A stretch of 64,000 bases of DNA from assembly GCA_039584255.1 (NCBI GenBank), contig JBDGYE010000002.1, positions 18,081 through 82,080 on the forward strand, in the 5' to 3' direction. A program made the position numbers and the translations under genes. The notes below the pieces were generated by a model, which ran no database searches, was not told the DNA's origin, and saw only the letters and a list, made by a program, of their open reading frames with translations. The stretch is from JBDGYE01 sp039584255. GTDB taxonomy: Bacteria; Gemmatimonadota; Gemmatimonadetes; Palauibacterales; Palauibacteraceae. This document shows, one piece after another, positions 8,316 through 17,076 of this stretch (within the stretch, counting starts at the first letter, position 1; every line of letters begins with the position of its first letter).

Positions 8316-9689
8316 ATGGCAACGAAAGTCGTGATGGCCCAGCTCAGCCCCACCATGGAGGAGGGCAAGCTGGTCGAGTGGAAGGTCGAGGAAGGCGATC
8401 ACGTCGAGACGAGTGATATCCTTGCCGAGATCGAGACCGACAAGGCCAACATGGACATCGAGGCCATGGGGGGTGGGGTGATCCGCAAGATCATCGTCCC
8501 CGAGGGCGCCACGGTTCCCGTCGGTTCGATCATCGGCATCATCGGTGAGGAGGACGAGGACATCTCGGCCCTCATCTCCGAAGCGGAAGCCGGAGCCCCG
8601 GAGCCCGCGGCGGCACCGGTGACGGACGACTCTTCCGCCGGGGCCGCCGCCGAGCCGCAACCGGAGGTCGCTGCGCCGTCCGCCGAGGCAGAGGAGCCTG
8701 CGCCCACGGCCGAGCCGGAGCCGGCTGCCGAGGCCATGGAGCGCCTTCTGAGACCGACGGCGCCGGTGGTGGCCCCAGGGCCTCAGCCGCGCCCGCTGCC
8801 CGCCGGGGCCCGGGTCAAGGTGTCGCCGGTGGCGCGTCGGATGGCGAGCGAGGCGGGGCTCAGCCTGCACGGTATCGCTGGCAGCGGGCCGGCCGGGCGC
8901 ATAGTGAAACGAGACGTGGAGGCAGCCCTGCACGCCGGAGTTCCGGCCCCCGCGACGGCTCCGCCCGCGACCCCCGCGGCCCCGCTCGAGGTCGGCCCTC
9001 CGAGACTCGTCGACGAGACGCTCGAGCTGTCACAGATGCGGAAGGCGATCGCGAAGCGGCTCGCGCAGTCGATCGGGCCAGTGCCGCATTTCTTCCTCAC
9101 CAGCGAGATCGACATGGGACGGGCCCTGGACCTGCGGGCCGATCTCAACGCCCGCCTCGAGTCCGGGAAGGTCGGCGTCAATGATCTGCTGGTGAAGGTG
9201 ACCGCCGAGGCCCTGGCCCGTCATCCGGAGATCAACTCGGCGTGGGCCGGCGATGCGATCCAGCGACGCGGCAGCGTCGACATCGGGATCGCGGTGGCGA
9301 TTGAGGATGGTCTCATCACGCCGGTGCTCCGGAACGCCGACCGGAAGGGGCTGCTGCAGATCTCATTGGAAGCTGCCGAGCTCATCACCCGCGCGCGGGA
9401 GAGGCGGCTCCTGCCGGAGGAGTACCAGGGTGCCTCGTTCTCGATCAGCAACCTGGGCATGTTCGAGATCGACGAGTTCACCGCCATCATCAACCCGCCC
9501 GAGGCGGCGATACTGGCGGTGGGCAGCACAGTCGAGAAGCCCGTGGTGGTGGACGGGCAGATCGAGGTGCGGAGACGGATGCGCGTGACCATGTCGTGCG
9601 ATCACCGGGTGATCGACGGTGCCACCGGAGCGCGCTTCCTCCAGACGCTCAAGGCGATGCTGGAGAACCCGCTCGAGATCGTGCTCTGA
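8316..9689 (+). CDS. pdhC: dihydrolipoamide acetyltransferase (E2)
   Basis: 457 residues. One lipoyl domain (about 1-78) has the modified lysine K43 in ETDKANMD. An Ala/Pro/Glu-rich linker (about 88-160) leads to the E1/E3-binding domain (about 168-207, KVSPVARRMASEAG...GSGPAGRI). The catalytic acetyltransferase domain ends with H430 and D434 in DHRVIDGA. It forms the PDH core and makes acetyl-CoA. One lipoyl domain is fewer than the three of E. coli AceF but usual in many phyla. ATG with GGACAGGAG upstream. Confidence 0.96.
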   Translation: MATKVVMAQLSPTMEEGKLVEWKVEEGDHVETSDILAEIETDKANMDIEAMGGGVIRKIIVPEGATVPVGSIIGIIGEEDEDISALISEAEAGAPEPAAAPVTDDSSAGAAAEPQPEVAAPSAEAEEPAPTAEPEPAAEAMERLLRPTAPVVAPGPQPRPLPAGARVKVSPVARRMASEAGLSLHGIAGSGPAGRIVKRDVEAALHAGVPAPATAPPATPAAPLEVGPPRLVDETLELSQMRKAIAKRLAQSIGPVPHFFLTSEIDMGRALDLRADLNARLESGKVGVNDLLVKVTAEALARHPEINSAWAGDAIQRRGSVDIGIAVAIEDGLITPVLRNADRKGLLQISLEAAELITRARERRLLPEEYQGASFSISNLGMFEIDEFTAIINPPEAAILAVGSTVEKPVVVDGQIEVRRRMRVTMSCDHRVIDGATGARFLQTLKAMLENPLEIVL

Positions 9690-9770
9690 GGCGAATCAAA
9701 GGGCCGCAGCAGAGGCAGCTCCGTCTTCGACGGGCACAGCCCAGTGGCCAGCGACCTGTGAGGCTTTCCG

Positions 9771-11180
9771 ATGGCTGATGTGTTCGATGTCGCGGTAATT
9801 GGAGCCGGCCCCGGCGGCTACGTGTGTGCGATCCGGGCGGCCCAGCTGGGCCTGAAGACGGCTTGCGTGGAGAGCTTTTCCTACGAGGGCGGGCTCGGCG
9901 GAACGTGCCTCAACTGGGGCTGCATTCCCGCGAAGGCCCTGCTGGAGAGCGGGGCTCTGGCGCAGAATCTCAAGTCCCACGGCGAGGAAATGGGCGTTCG
10001 GCCGGTGCATGTCGAGTACGACATGAACGCGGCGATCGACCGAAGCCGCTTCATCAGCGAGAAGCTGAGCGGCGGAGTCCGGTTCCTGTTCAAGAAGAAC
10101 GGCGTCGAGCTGTTCGAGGGACGAGGGAAACTCGCCGGGAACGGGAAGGTCGAGGTCTCTCCACCGGAGGGCGATACGGTGACGGTGGAGGCGAAGAACG
10201 TCGTCGTGGCTACAGGCGCCGTGATGAAGTCGTTCCCCGGCTTCGAGATCGACGGCGAGAAGGTGATCGGCAGCCGCGAGGCGCTGGCGCTGCGGCACCT
10301 GCCGAGCCGCATGGTCGTGGTCGGCGGCGGCTACGTGGGGGTCGAGTTCGCCGACGTCTTCAGCGCCTTCGGCGTCGACGTCACCGTGGTCGAGATGCTG
10401 GAGACGCTGGTTCCCCTGGCCGATCCGGAGATCGGGAAGACGCTCGCCCGCTCGTTCAAGAAGCGGGGAATGACCGTCAAGACCGGCACTACGGTGAAGA
10501 GCATCGACCGGGATGCGAGTCCGATGGTGCTCACCGTCGAGACGGCTAGTGGCGACGAGCAGACCGAGACCGACGTCCTCCTGATGGCCGTCGGCAGGCA
10601 GCCCGTAACGGAGGAACTCGGGCTGGAGGATCTGGGAGTCGAGATGAACGGTCCCTGGATCAAGATCGACGAGTGGTGCGAAACGAACGTTCCGGGTGTC
10701 TACGCCGTCGGCGACGTGGCCGGCGAGCCGATGCTGGCCCACAAAGGCTCCCACGAGGGGATCGTGGCGGCGGAGCGGATCGCCGGGGTGGCTCAGCACC
10801 CTATGAAGTACGACAACATTCCCAGCGTCGGATACTGCCACCCCGAGGTGGCAATCGTGGGATTGAGCGAGCCGGAGGCGCAGGAGGCCGGGTACGAGGT
10901 AACCGTGGGGAAGTACCCGCTGACGGCACACGGGCGGGCGCTCACGGCAGCCCACAACGAGGGCTTCGTCAAGATCGTGGCGGACGCGAACTACGGCGAG
11001 GTGCTAGGCGTCCACATGATCGGTCACAACGTCAGCGAGCTGATCGCAGAGGCCGGCATGGCGCGCGCTCTGGAGTCGACGGTCGAGGAGATCGCGGCGC
11101 ACGCGCACGCGCATCCCAGCATGGCGGAGGCCGTTATGGAGGCGGCACAGGCGGCCCTGGGCAGGGCGATTCACATCTAG
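9771..11180 (+). CDS. lpdA: dihydrolipoyl dehydrogenase (E3)
   Basis: 469 residues, the FAD- and NAD-dependent E3 that reoxidises dihydrolipoyl groups. The FAD Rossmann motif GAGPGG is at 11-16, the redox-active pair C46/C51 lies in GGTCLNWGCIPAK, the NAD motif GGGYVGVEFA is near 185, and the active-site His-Pro is at 448-449 (HAHAHPSMAEA). It follows E2 after an 81-base gap with no clear promoter or terminator. It probably also serves the second 2-oxoacid dehydrogenase whose E1-beta lies at the window start. Confidence 0.96.
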   Translation: MADVFDVAVIGAGPGGYVCAIRAAQLGLKTACVESFSYEGGLGGTCLNWGCIPAKALLESGALAQNLKSHGEEMGVRPVHVEYDMNAAIDRSRFISEKLSGGVRFLFKKNGVELFEGRGKLAGNGKVEVSPPEGDTVTVEAKNVVVATGAVMKSFPGFEIDGEKVIGSREALALRHLPSRMVVVGGGYVGVEFADVFSAFGVDVTVVEMLETLVPLADPEIGKTLARSFKKRGMTVKTGTTVKSIDRDASPMVLTVETASGDEQTETDVLLMAVGRQPVTEELGLEDLGVEMNGPWIKIDEWCETNVPGVYAVGDVAGEPMLAHKGSHEGIVAAERIAGVAQHPMKYDNIPSVGYCHPEVAIVGLSEPEAQEAGYEVTVGKYPLTAHGRALTAAHNEGFVKIVADANYGEVLGVHMIGHNVSELIAEAGMARALESTVEEIAAHAHAHPSMAEAVMEAAQAALGRAIHI

Positions 11181-11271
11181 GCGAATGCGAGGCAGGTCAC
11201 CGCCGTCGCCTGGTTCTCAACCGGGATGGCTAGCGGTCGTTCCCTCCGCGCTTGGCCCTCGCTTCGCTGCG

Positions 11272-11298
11272 AAATCGCGGATGGGCCGACCGCGATTT
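11272..11298 (+). promoter_or_regulatory. 9-bp hairpin immediately before lipB start
   Basis: AAATCGCGG and CCGCGATTT form a perfect 9-bp inverted repeat with a 9-base loop, ending 5 bases before the lipB ATG. It occupies the place where a Shine-Dalgarno site should be, and no such site is visible. It could be an lpdA attenuator/terminator or a structure that limits lipB translation. Confidence 0.4.
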
Positions 11299-11303
11299 GA
11301 AGT

Positions 11304-12074
11304 ATGACTAACACGATTCACATGGTGCCGGTCGAGGGACGCGTGCCGTACCGCGAAGGGCTCGAGTGGCAGCGCGAGCTGGCGCGGGCCAGGATCGAAG
11401 GGCGGCTCCACGCCGACTTCGTGCTTCTGCTGGAGCACGAGCCTGTCCTCACCCTTGGGCGTGGCTCCCGCCTCGAGAACGTCGTGGCCAATCCAGATCT
11501 CCTGTCAGCTGCCGGCGTGGAGGCAGTCGAGGTGGAGCGCGGCGGCGATGTCACCTACCACGGTCCGGGCCAGATCGTCGGCTATCCCATCCTCGACCTC
11601 GGTCGTTACCGCCGTGACCTTCACTGGTACCTGCGCCAGCTCGAGGAAGTGATCATCGTCGCGCTCTCGGAGCTGGGCATCGGCGCCTTCCGGGTTACCG
11701 ACTACACGGGCGTCTGGGTAGGAGACGAGGAGAGAAGGCTCCACGTGGACCGAGCGGCGGGGCGGATCCGAAAGATCGCCTCGATCGGCGTTCACGTCAG
11801 CCACTGGGTGACCTGGCACGGCTTCGCCCTGAACGTCACGCGCGAGCCCCTCCGCAACTTCGGCCTCATCGTTCCCTGCGGCATCGATGATGTCCGGATG
11901 ACGAGCCTCGAGGCGGAGGGTTGTCAGGTCGATGATATCGTTTTGAAGGCCGCGCTCGCGTATGGCTTCGTGCGCGCATTCGAGGCCCAGGTCAGGATCG
12001 TCGATCCGATCGCCCCCGGTGATACGCCGGAGCTCGCAGACGCCGCCGCCAACCCGGAGGCTGGCCCCCGATGA
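11304..12074 (+). CDS. lipB: lipoyl(octanoyl) transferase
   Basis: 256 residues. It moves octanoyl from acyl carrier protein to the lipoyl-domain lysine, making the substrate for LipA. The RGGDVTYHGPGQ motif is at 79-90, the catalytic lysine is K157 (RKIASIGV) and the catalytic cysteine is C192 (VPCGID). Relative to E. coli LipB there is a longer loop at about 138-156 (DEERRLHVDRAAGRI). There is no obvious Shine-Dalgarno, and a hairpin sits just upstream. It overlaps the next gene by 4 bases (ATGA). Confidence 0.94.
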   Translation: MTNTIHMVPVEGRVPYREGLEWQRELARARIEGRLHADFVLLLEHEPVLTLGRGSRLENVVANPDLLSAAGVEAVEVERGGDVTYHGPGQIVGYPILDLGRYRRDLHWYLRQLEEVIIVALSELGIGAFRVTDYTGVWVGDEERRLHVDRAAGRIRKIASIGVHVSHWVTWHGFALNVTREPLRNFGLIVPCGIDDVRMTSLEAEGCQVDDIVLKAALAYGFVRAFEAQVRIVDPIAPGDTPELADAAANPEAGPR

Positions 12075-12739
12075 CGACGCTATTCGACATCCTCGGGCCG
12101 AAGATGGTGGGCCCGTCCAGCTCCCACACGGCGGGCGCCTGCCGCCTCGGGTACGTCGTTCAGGCGATTCTGGGCGGCACCCCGGAGCGGGCCGAGGTAG
12201 GACTGCACGGAAGCTTCGCCATGACCGGCGAGGGACACGGCACCCGGCGTGCCATCGTCGGGGGGCTGCTGGGCTATCTGCCCGACGACGTCCGCCTGCG
12301 CGACAGCTTCGAGTACGCCGACGCCGCGAGCCTCGTCTACACCTTCGGCACGGTGGATCTGGGAGAGGAGGCTCACCCCAACTCCGCTGTGTTCAGGGTG
12401 CGATGGGGGGACGACTCGATATCCGTGGAGGGCTGCTCCATAGGCGGCGGCAGGATCCGGATCACCGAGATCGACGGCTTCACGGTCGACCTGTCGGGGT
12501 CGCTTCCCACGATCGTGGTCGCCGCCGACGATGTGCCGGGAACCGTGGCCGAGATCACAGGGATGATTGCTGGAAGCGGCCGGAACCTGGCCAAGATCCG
12601 AGTCGATCGGACGGGCCGGGGCGAGAAGGCGCTCATGACGATAGAGACGGACCAGGAAGTCCCGCCGGAGCTGCTGGAGGCGCTGGAGGGCCAGACCTGG
12701 GTGCACTGGATCCACAACGTTCACCGGCTCAACGCCTGA
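12071..12739 (+). CDS. sdaAB: L-serine dehydratase, beta subunit
   Basis: 222 residues. The substrate-site motif GPSSSHT is at 14-20, and an ACT-type regulatory domain fills about 145-222 (TIVVAADDVPGTVAEITGMI). With the alpha subunit it makes the iron-sulfur L-serine dehydratase, which turns serine into pyruvate and ammonia. The start overlaps the lipB stop (ATGA), so its translation is tied to the lipoate/PDH cluster, which consumes pyruvate. Confidence 0.93.
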   Translation: MTTLFDILGPKMVGPSSSHTAGACRLGYVVQAILGGTPERAEVGLHGSFAMTGEGHGTRRAIVGGLLGYLPDDVRLRDSFEYADAASLVYTFGTVDLGEEAHPNSAVFRVRWGDDSISVEGCSIGGGRIRITEIDGFTVDLSGSLPTIVVAADDVPGTVAEITGMIAGSGRNLAKIRVDRTGRGEKALMTIETDQEVPPELLEALEGQTWVHWIHNVHRLNA

Positions 12740-12754
12740 GCGGAGTCCCGAACC

Positions 12755-13681
12755 ATGTTCCGATCCATATCCGATTGGCTCGCGTTCGCCGAGCGCGAGG
12801 GAATCGACCTCGCCGAGGCGGTGCTGCACCGCGAGGTGAAGGAGACCGATGCCGATCACGAGCAGGTGCGCCGCAGGATTGTGGAGGCGCTGGAGGTCAT
12901 GCGGAGGGCGGTCGAGGACGGGCTGGGATCGGACGAAGAGAGCCCCTCGGGAATGACCGGCGGCCGCGCGCGCAGGCTGGCCGAGGATGGGACGCGCCTG
13001 GTGAGCGATGACTTCACGCTCCTGCTCGCCCGGGCGATCGCGACGCTCGAGGTGAACGCCCGCATGGGGCTGATCATGGCAACGCCGACCGCCGGAGCGG
13101 CGGGCGTCGTGCCAGCCGTCCTTCTCACCCTCCAGGAGAGCCGGGGGTGGGACGAGGAGCGGCTGGTGGAAGCGATGCTCGTGGCCGGAGGCGTCGGCGC
13201 GGTGATCGCGGAGCGGGCCTCGATAGCGGGCGCGGGCGGAGGATGCCAGGCAGAAACGGGAAGTGCGGCCGCCATGGCTGCTGCCGCCGTGACGTGGCTG
13301 GAAGGCGGTACCGCGGAGCAGCTCGGACAGGCGATCGCTCTCACGCTGCAGGGGATGCTCGGCCTGATCTGCGACCCCGTCGCCGGCCTGGTCGAGATCC
13401 CGTGCGCCTACCGGAACGCCTCGGCGGCGGTGCATGCGGTGGCGTCCGCGGAGATGGCGCTCGCCGGCCTCGACTTTCCGATCCCTGCGGACGAGGTCAT
13501 CGACGTGATGGGAGAGGTGGGCCGGAGGATGGATGTTCGGTTTCGCGAGACGGCGCTTGGCGGCCTGGCCGCGACCCCCGCGGGCAGGGAGATTGCCGAG
13601 CGCGCGGGGATGACCGAGCTTGTTCAACTCCAGCGGAAGGGCGGGCGAGGCGAAGGCTCGGCCCGGTTCGGACCGTCGTGA
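12755..13681 (+). CDS. sdaAA: L-serine dehydratase, iron-sulfur alpha subunit
   Basis: 308 residues. The three cysteines expected to hold the [4Fe-4S] cluster are visible: C164 (GGCQAETGSA), C206 (ICDPVAGLVEIP) and C217 (PCAYRN). The fourth iron site normally binds serine. It follows the beta subunit by 15 bases. The two-subunit arrangement is the one known from Bacillus and Peptoniphilus rather than the fused E. coli form. Confidence 0.94.
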   Translation: MFRSISDWLAFAEREGIDLAEAVLHREVKETDADHEQVRRRIVEALEVMRRAVEDGLGSDEESPSGMTGGRARRLAEDGTRLVSDDFTLLLARAIATLEVNARMGLIMATPTAGAAGVVPAVLLTLQESRGWDEERLVEAMLVAGGVGAVIAERASIAGAGGGCQAETGSAAAMAAAAVTWLEGGTAEQLGQAIALTLQGMLGLICDPVAGLVEIPCAYRNASAAVHAVASAEMALAGLDFPIPADEVIDVMGEVGRRMDVRFRETALGGLAATPAGREIAERAGMTELVQLQRKGGRGEGSARFGPS

Positions 13682-13711
13682 TCCGAGCCCCCGTCAGAGA
13701 GAGGTAATGGG

Positions 13712-13861
13712 ATGGTTCTGGTGATACTGCTTGCGGTGGCGATCGCGGTGGGGGCCGTGCTGGGAGTGGTCGCGAAGATGTCGGCGAAGGAGATCCTGGC
13801 CCAGTGCGCGGTGATGTGCGCCGCAGTGCTGCTCTTCTACTCCCTGGTCGTCCTCGTCTGA
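13712..13861 (+). CDS. small membrane protein, 49 residues
   Basis: A short frame beginning MVLVILLAVAIAVGAVLG and ending YSLVVLV, with two hydrophobic segments (about 1-22 and 30-49) joined by a short charged loop (KMSAKE). GAGAGG lies just before the ATG. It follows sdaAA by 30 bases and may be its last operon member; a role is not known. The hydrophobic pattern and ribosome site support coding, but the length leaves doubt. Confidence 0.5.
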   Translation: MVLVILLAVAIAVGAVLGVVAKMSAKEILAQCAVMCAAVLLFYSLVVLV

Positions 13862-13877
13862 ATCCTCCGGCACGCTC

Positions 13878-14420
13878 CTAGAGCCGGCGCTGGCGACGGC
13901 TGGCCGCCAGCTGGAGCCGTGCCGCTCGCCGCTCGTCGGCGTCCCTGTGCCGTCGGTACTCTTCCTGTGAGTCGATCTGCAAGCGCGGAACGGGCGTCGG
14001 TCTGCCTTCCTCGTCGATCGCGACCATCGTGACATAGCAGGAGTTCGTGTGCCGGCTCTCCTCACCGTGGACGGACTCCGCCTCCACCCGCACGCCGATC
14101 TCCATCGATGTCCGGCCTACGGTGTTCACCGAAGCGCGCAGCGTGACCACCTCGCCGATCTGGATGGGCGAGCGGAAGTCGACCTGGTCGAAGCTCGCGG
14201 TCACGGTCGGCCTTCCGCAGTGACGGGCGGCGCACACGTAGGCAATCCGGTCCACCGCGGCCAGAATCACGCCGCCGAAGACGTTGCCCATGAGGTTCAC
14301 GTCCTGGGGCGACATCAGGTTCGTCATCGTGACCTGCGAGTGGCTTACGCTGCATGCCTTGTCGAGGCCGGATCCGACTACCACAGGCAGCTCGGGAGAT
14401 GTCTCTTGCATCGGCTTCAA
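13878..14420 (-). CDS. acyl-CoA thioesterase, hotdog fold (YciA/Acot type)
   Basis: 180 residues. The hotdog segment (about 28-125) includes VNLMGNVFGGVILAAVDRIAY and VDFRSPIQIGEVV, which match the YciA/acyl-CoA hydrolase family that cleaves acyl-CoA to free acid and CoA. Residues 130-180 form a charged, Arg-rich tail. Its start overlaps the stop of the upstream membrane-protein gene by 4 bases, so the two are likely cotranscribed. Confidence 0.85.
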   Translation of the reverse strand: MKPMQETSPELPVVVGSGLDKACSVSHSQVTMTNLMSPQDVNLMGNVFGGVILAAVDRIAYVCAARHCGRPTVTASFDQVDFRSPIQIGEVVTLRASVNTVGRTSMEIGVRVEAESVHGEESRHTNSCYVTMVAIDEEGRPTPVPRLQIDSQEEYRRHRDADERRAARLQLAASRRQRRL

Positions 14421-14884
14421 CCCTGCTCGGAGGATGTGGGCGCGGCCGTCTCTGTCCCCCCCGGCAAGTCATCGGCGTGCACGATCTTGCCGCCGCGGAA
14501 GGCTGAGAACCCGATGAGCGCCGCCGCGAGCGCGCCCAGGAGCAGCACGAAGCGGCGCAGGCGCCGGTCCTTCCGCTGGAACATGGCGAAGCCGGCGAAG
14601 ATCCCGCAGGTGACGAGCGTCAAGGCCGCCCAGGTAGCCCACGTCCGGTGGTCCTGTACGATGGAGGGCTCGACGAAGGTTCGCGCCGAGACGTCGTCGG
14701 CGGCCGAGATACCGGTGATGTAGCTCGGGATGGCGCTCACCGCCGCCAGCAGCAGAGACAGGAGCCCATACCGCTCCAGCTCCTCCCGGCGGGCAATCCA
14801 CCCGGCAATGCCCACCGCCACACCGGCGATCGAGAGCACGATCGCGAACGGATGCGTGATCAGGTGCAGATACTCCCAGCTCAC
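14417..14884 (-). CDS. DUF2231-like four-helix membrane protein
   Basis: 155 residues with four hydrophobic segments (about 10-28, 39-58, 80-100, 108-126). The His-Pro pair in the first helix (LITHPFAIVLSIAG), the small loop ITGISAADDV and the later DHRTWATWA resemble the DUF2231 membrane family, which may bind heme. The end is a soluble Thr/Ser-rich tail. Overlaps the thioesterase start by 4 bases. Confidence 0.6.
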   Translation of the reverse strand: MSWEYLHLITHPFAIVLSIAGVAVGIAGWIARREELERYGLLSLLLAAVSAIPSYITGISAADDVSARTFVEPSIVQDHRTWATWAALTLVTCGIFAGFAMFQRKDRRLRRFVLLLGALAAALIGFSAFRGGKIVHADDLPGGTETAAPTSSEQG

Positions 14885-15006
14885 GAATGCCTCCTGACAC
14901 CTCTATCGTCACGACGTGGAGTCCGCACCCACGCCGTACCTTGCGCCGCCAAGATACCCGGTTCCGAGCCTCCCCACGCAAGGGGAACAGCAAGCACGCC
15001 GGAGGG

Positions 15007-15034
15007 TTGACAGGGACGATGGGTCTCTTAGAAT
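15007..15034 (+). promoter_or_regulatory. sigma70 promoter of tRNA-Glu
   Basis: A consensus TTGACA at 15007-15012 and TAGAAT at 15029-15034 are separated by 16 bases, followed by a GC-rich discriminator (AGGGGCCC) and then the mature tRNA at 15050. The GC-rich discriminator is typical of stringently controlled stable-RNA promoters. Confidence 0.8.
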
Positions 15035-15049
15035 AGGGGCCCTTGCAGG

Positions 15050-15122
15050 GCCCCCTTCGTCTAGTGGCCAAGGATACCTGGTTCTCAGCCAGGAGACAGG
15101 GGTTCGATTCCCCTAGGGGGTA
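15050..15122 (+). tRNA. tRNA-Glu (anticodon CTC)
   Basis: A 73-nt cloverleaf. The acceptor stem is GCCCCCT (15050-15056) with AGGGGGT (15115-15121), including one G-U pair, then discriminator A. The anticodon stem is CCTGG/CCAGG around loop TTCTCAG, with CTC at 15084-15086. The T arm is AGGGG-TTCGATT-CCCCT. The D arm (TCTAGTGGCCAAGGA) closely follows bacterial tRNA-Glu. CCA is not encoded. Confidence 0.97.
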
Positions 15123-15127
15123 TCAGG

Positions 15128-15156
15128 CGGGCGTTCCGGGAGTGTCGGGACGCCCG
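15128..15156. terminator. hairpin after tRNA-Glu
   Basis: CGGGCGTTCC and GGGACGCCCG pair over 10 bp (one G-T) around a 9-base loop, between the tRNA and the opposing nadE stop at 15177. No T-run follows, so it is a likely but non-canonical terminator or 3' processing structure. Confidence 0.45.
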
Positions 15157-15176
15157 ACCGACCGAGCTTCTCACCC

Positions 15177-16952
15177 CTAGTAATCCACCGGCCGCAGATA
15201 CCACTCCCCGATTGTGGTGCCCGAGAGCATCGCCACGGTGGGCAGGTTGCGCTTCCAGTGCGTTCCCTCGAGGCGATCCCGCACGATCTTCACTTTGGCG
15301 GCGTCGAAACCGGCATCCACCAGCCAGTCCGCGAACCGGCCGCTCAGCAGGTGGTGCAGGATGAGGTCGGCCTCGGGGTAGGAGACGCCCAGGTCTTCCT
15401 CGTCCGTCTGGCCTTTGATGAGGTCCGCCGTGGCCGGCTTGTCGACGATCTCCTCGGGCAGCCCCAGGTGCCGCGCCAGGGTCCACACCTGCGTCTTGAA
15501 GAGGTCGCCGAGCGGATTGATGGGCGGTGAATCATCTGCGTGCCAGGTGAAGTAGCCCAGTAGCCGCTCCGACTTGTTGCCGGTTCCAATCGGCAGGGCA
15601 TGCAGCTTCGCGGACTGGTCGAACAGCACGATCATGCGCACTCGCGCCATCACGTTCCCGCGGCGGGTCGGGTTCGCGTCCGCCTCGTGCGCTTCGAGAT
15701 ATCCCTCCACCGCCTCCGAGATATCGATCGTGCGGGTCTCGATGCCCAGCTGCCGGGCCACGAGCTGCGCGTGGTCCATGCTCTCGGCGCTTGAGGTGCG
15801 ATACGGCATCAGGATGCCGGTGACGTTCTCAGCGCCCAGCGCGCGGGCGCAGAGTGCCGCGGCCAGTGACGAGTCCACGCCGCCGGAGATGCCGACCACC
15901 GCACGCTCGAAGCCACGCCGGGTGCGGACCTCTTCTCTCAGGAAGCGGACGAGCCACTCGGTCACAAGCTCCGGGTCGATCTCGAGCAGCGCGGGGTCAT
16001 CGGCCCTGGCGAGGGTGGCGGGGGCCGGCCTTGGTGGCGCCGTGCGCGGCCGGTCGTCGGCAGTGACCGGTCTGGCCGGGCGTCGGTGGCGGCTCTGCAG
16101 CAGACGCGGGAGGGCTCGCTCGAGGTCTGCCAGCAGCGGAGTCTCGGCCCGGGCGGCCGTCAGCTCTTCCAGGTTCAGCCCGACGTGGAGCAGAGCCTGG
16201 TCCCACAGTGGCCCCCGCTGCAGTAGCTGACCGCGCGGGTCGAAGACCATCGAGCCGCCGGCGAAGCCCTTGCCGCCCTCGAAGCCGGTGAGCTGGGAGA
16301 CCGCGACGGCGAGTCCGTGCTCCTCGGCCGCCGCCTGCGCCAGCCGCTGCCAGCGGTCGATGTTGGCGGGCAGGCCGCTGCCCGGCTCAGCGCCGCGGGC
16401 GGGTGAGGCGCTCGGCACGAGGAGGATCTGCGCCCCGCCGAGGGCGGCCAGCGTGGCCGAGATCGAGTGGAACATGTCCTCGCAGATCAGGAGCGCGGCC
16501 CGCCCCCAGTGAGTGTCGAAGGCGTGGATCTCGTGCCCAGCCTCGACGAAGCGCTCCTCCTGGAAGACCCCGTACGTGGGAAGAAAGACCTTCCGGTGGA
16601 CGTGGACGATCCGGGGATCGCCGTTCCCCAGCTCGGCGTACATGGCCGAGTTGTAGAGGCGATGATCGTGCACCTCGTAGAAGCCGAGAGCCGCGCCCAG
16701 CGGCCGATTCGGTCCTGGCGCAGTCTCGTATCGGCCGGCCAGCTCGCTCAGCAGATCCCGAGCGGAGAAGGCGAGCTCGCGAACCCCGCCTTCCAGGAAG
16801 TAGCCCGTTAGAGAGGTCTCGGGGAACAAGACCAGGTCGGGCGCGGGCTGCCGGGCCTTCACCGCAGCGAACACCTCCGCCATCCGGTCCAGACTGGCCC
16901 CGGGATCGCCCTTTACTGGCTGAAACTGGGCTACCGCGATCTCGAGATGCAT
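15177..16952 (-). CDS. nadE: glutamine-dependent NAD+ synthetase
   Basis: 591 residues. It makes NAD from deamido-NAD using ammonia released from glutamine. The N-terminal nitrilase-type glutaminase has the triad E45 (LFPETSLTGYF), K121 (HRKVFLPTYG) and C157 (LLICEDM). The C-terminal synthetase domain has the P-loop SGGVDSS at 356-362 and GTGNKSERLLGYFT later. I chose the ATG at 16952 because MHLEIAVAQF is the usual nitrilase start; the open frame extends 49 codons upstream without conserved sequence. Confidence 0.95.
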   Translation of the reverse strand: MHLEIAVAQFQPVKGDPGASLDRMAEVFAAVKARQPAPDLVLFPETSLTGYFLEGGVRELAFSARDLLSELAGRYETAPGPNRPLGAALGFYEVHDHRLYNSAMYAELGNGDPRIVHVHRKVFLPTYGVFQEERFVEAGHEIHAFDTHWGRAALLICEDMFHSISATLAALGGAQILLVPSASPARGAEPGSGLPANIDRWQRLAQAAAEEHGLAVAVSQLTGFEGGKGFAGGSMVFDPRGQLLQRGPLWDQALLHVGLNLEELTAARAETPLLADLERALPRLLQSRHRRPARPVTADDRPRTAPPRPAPATLARADDPALLEIDPELVTEWLVRFLREEVRTRRGFERAVVGISGGVDSSLAAALCARALGAENVTGILMPYRTSSAESMDHAQLVARQLGIETRTIDISEAVEGYLEAHEADANPTRRGNVMARVRMIVLFDQSAKLHALPIGTGNKSERLLGYFTWHADDSPPINPLGDLFKTQVWTLARHLGLPEEIVDKPATADLIKGQTDEEDLGVSYPEADLILHHLLSGRFADWLVDAGFDAAKVKIVRDRLEGTHWKRNLPTVAMLSGTTIGEWYLRPVDY

Positions 16953-17076
16953 GGGCGGCGTCGACTGGAGAAACCTCTGCGACCGGTCAGGAAGAACGTC
17001 TGGCGCCGGGAAGCCGGTGTCAACGTCCCGCCCGGGGCCGTTTACCGCTGCGGCTTCGGCCTGTAAGGTACATGCC

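Noticed and set aside
7836..8933. A 365-codon minus-strand frame
   Set aside because: Antisense to pdhB and pdhC, with Gly/Arg/His-rich sequence and no domain.
9696..10955. A 419-codon minus-strand frame
   Set aside because: Antisense to lpdA, with His/Arg-rich sequence typical of shadow frames.
12080..13627. A 515-codon minus-strand frame
   Set aside because: Antisense to both serine dehydratase genes, which have clear family motifs. No recognisable domain on the minus strand.
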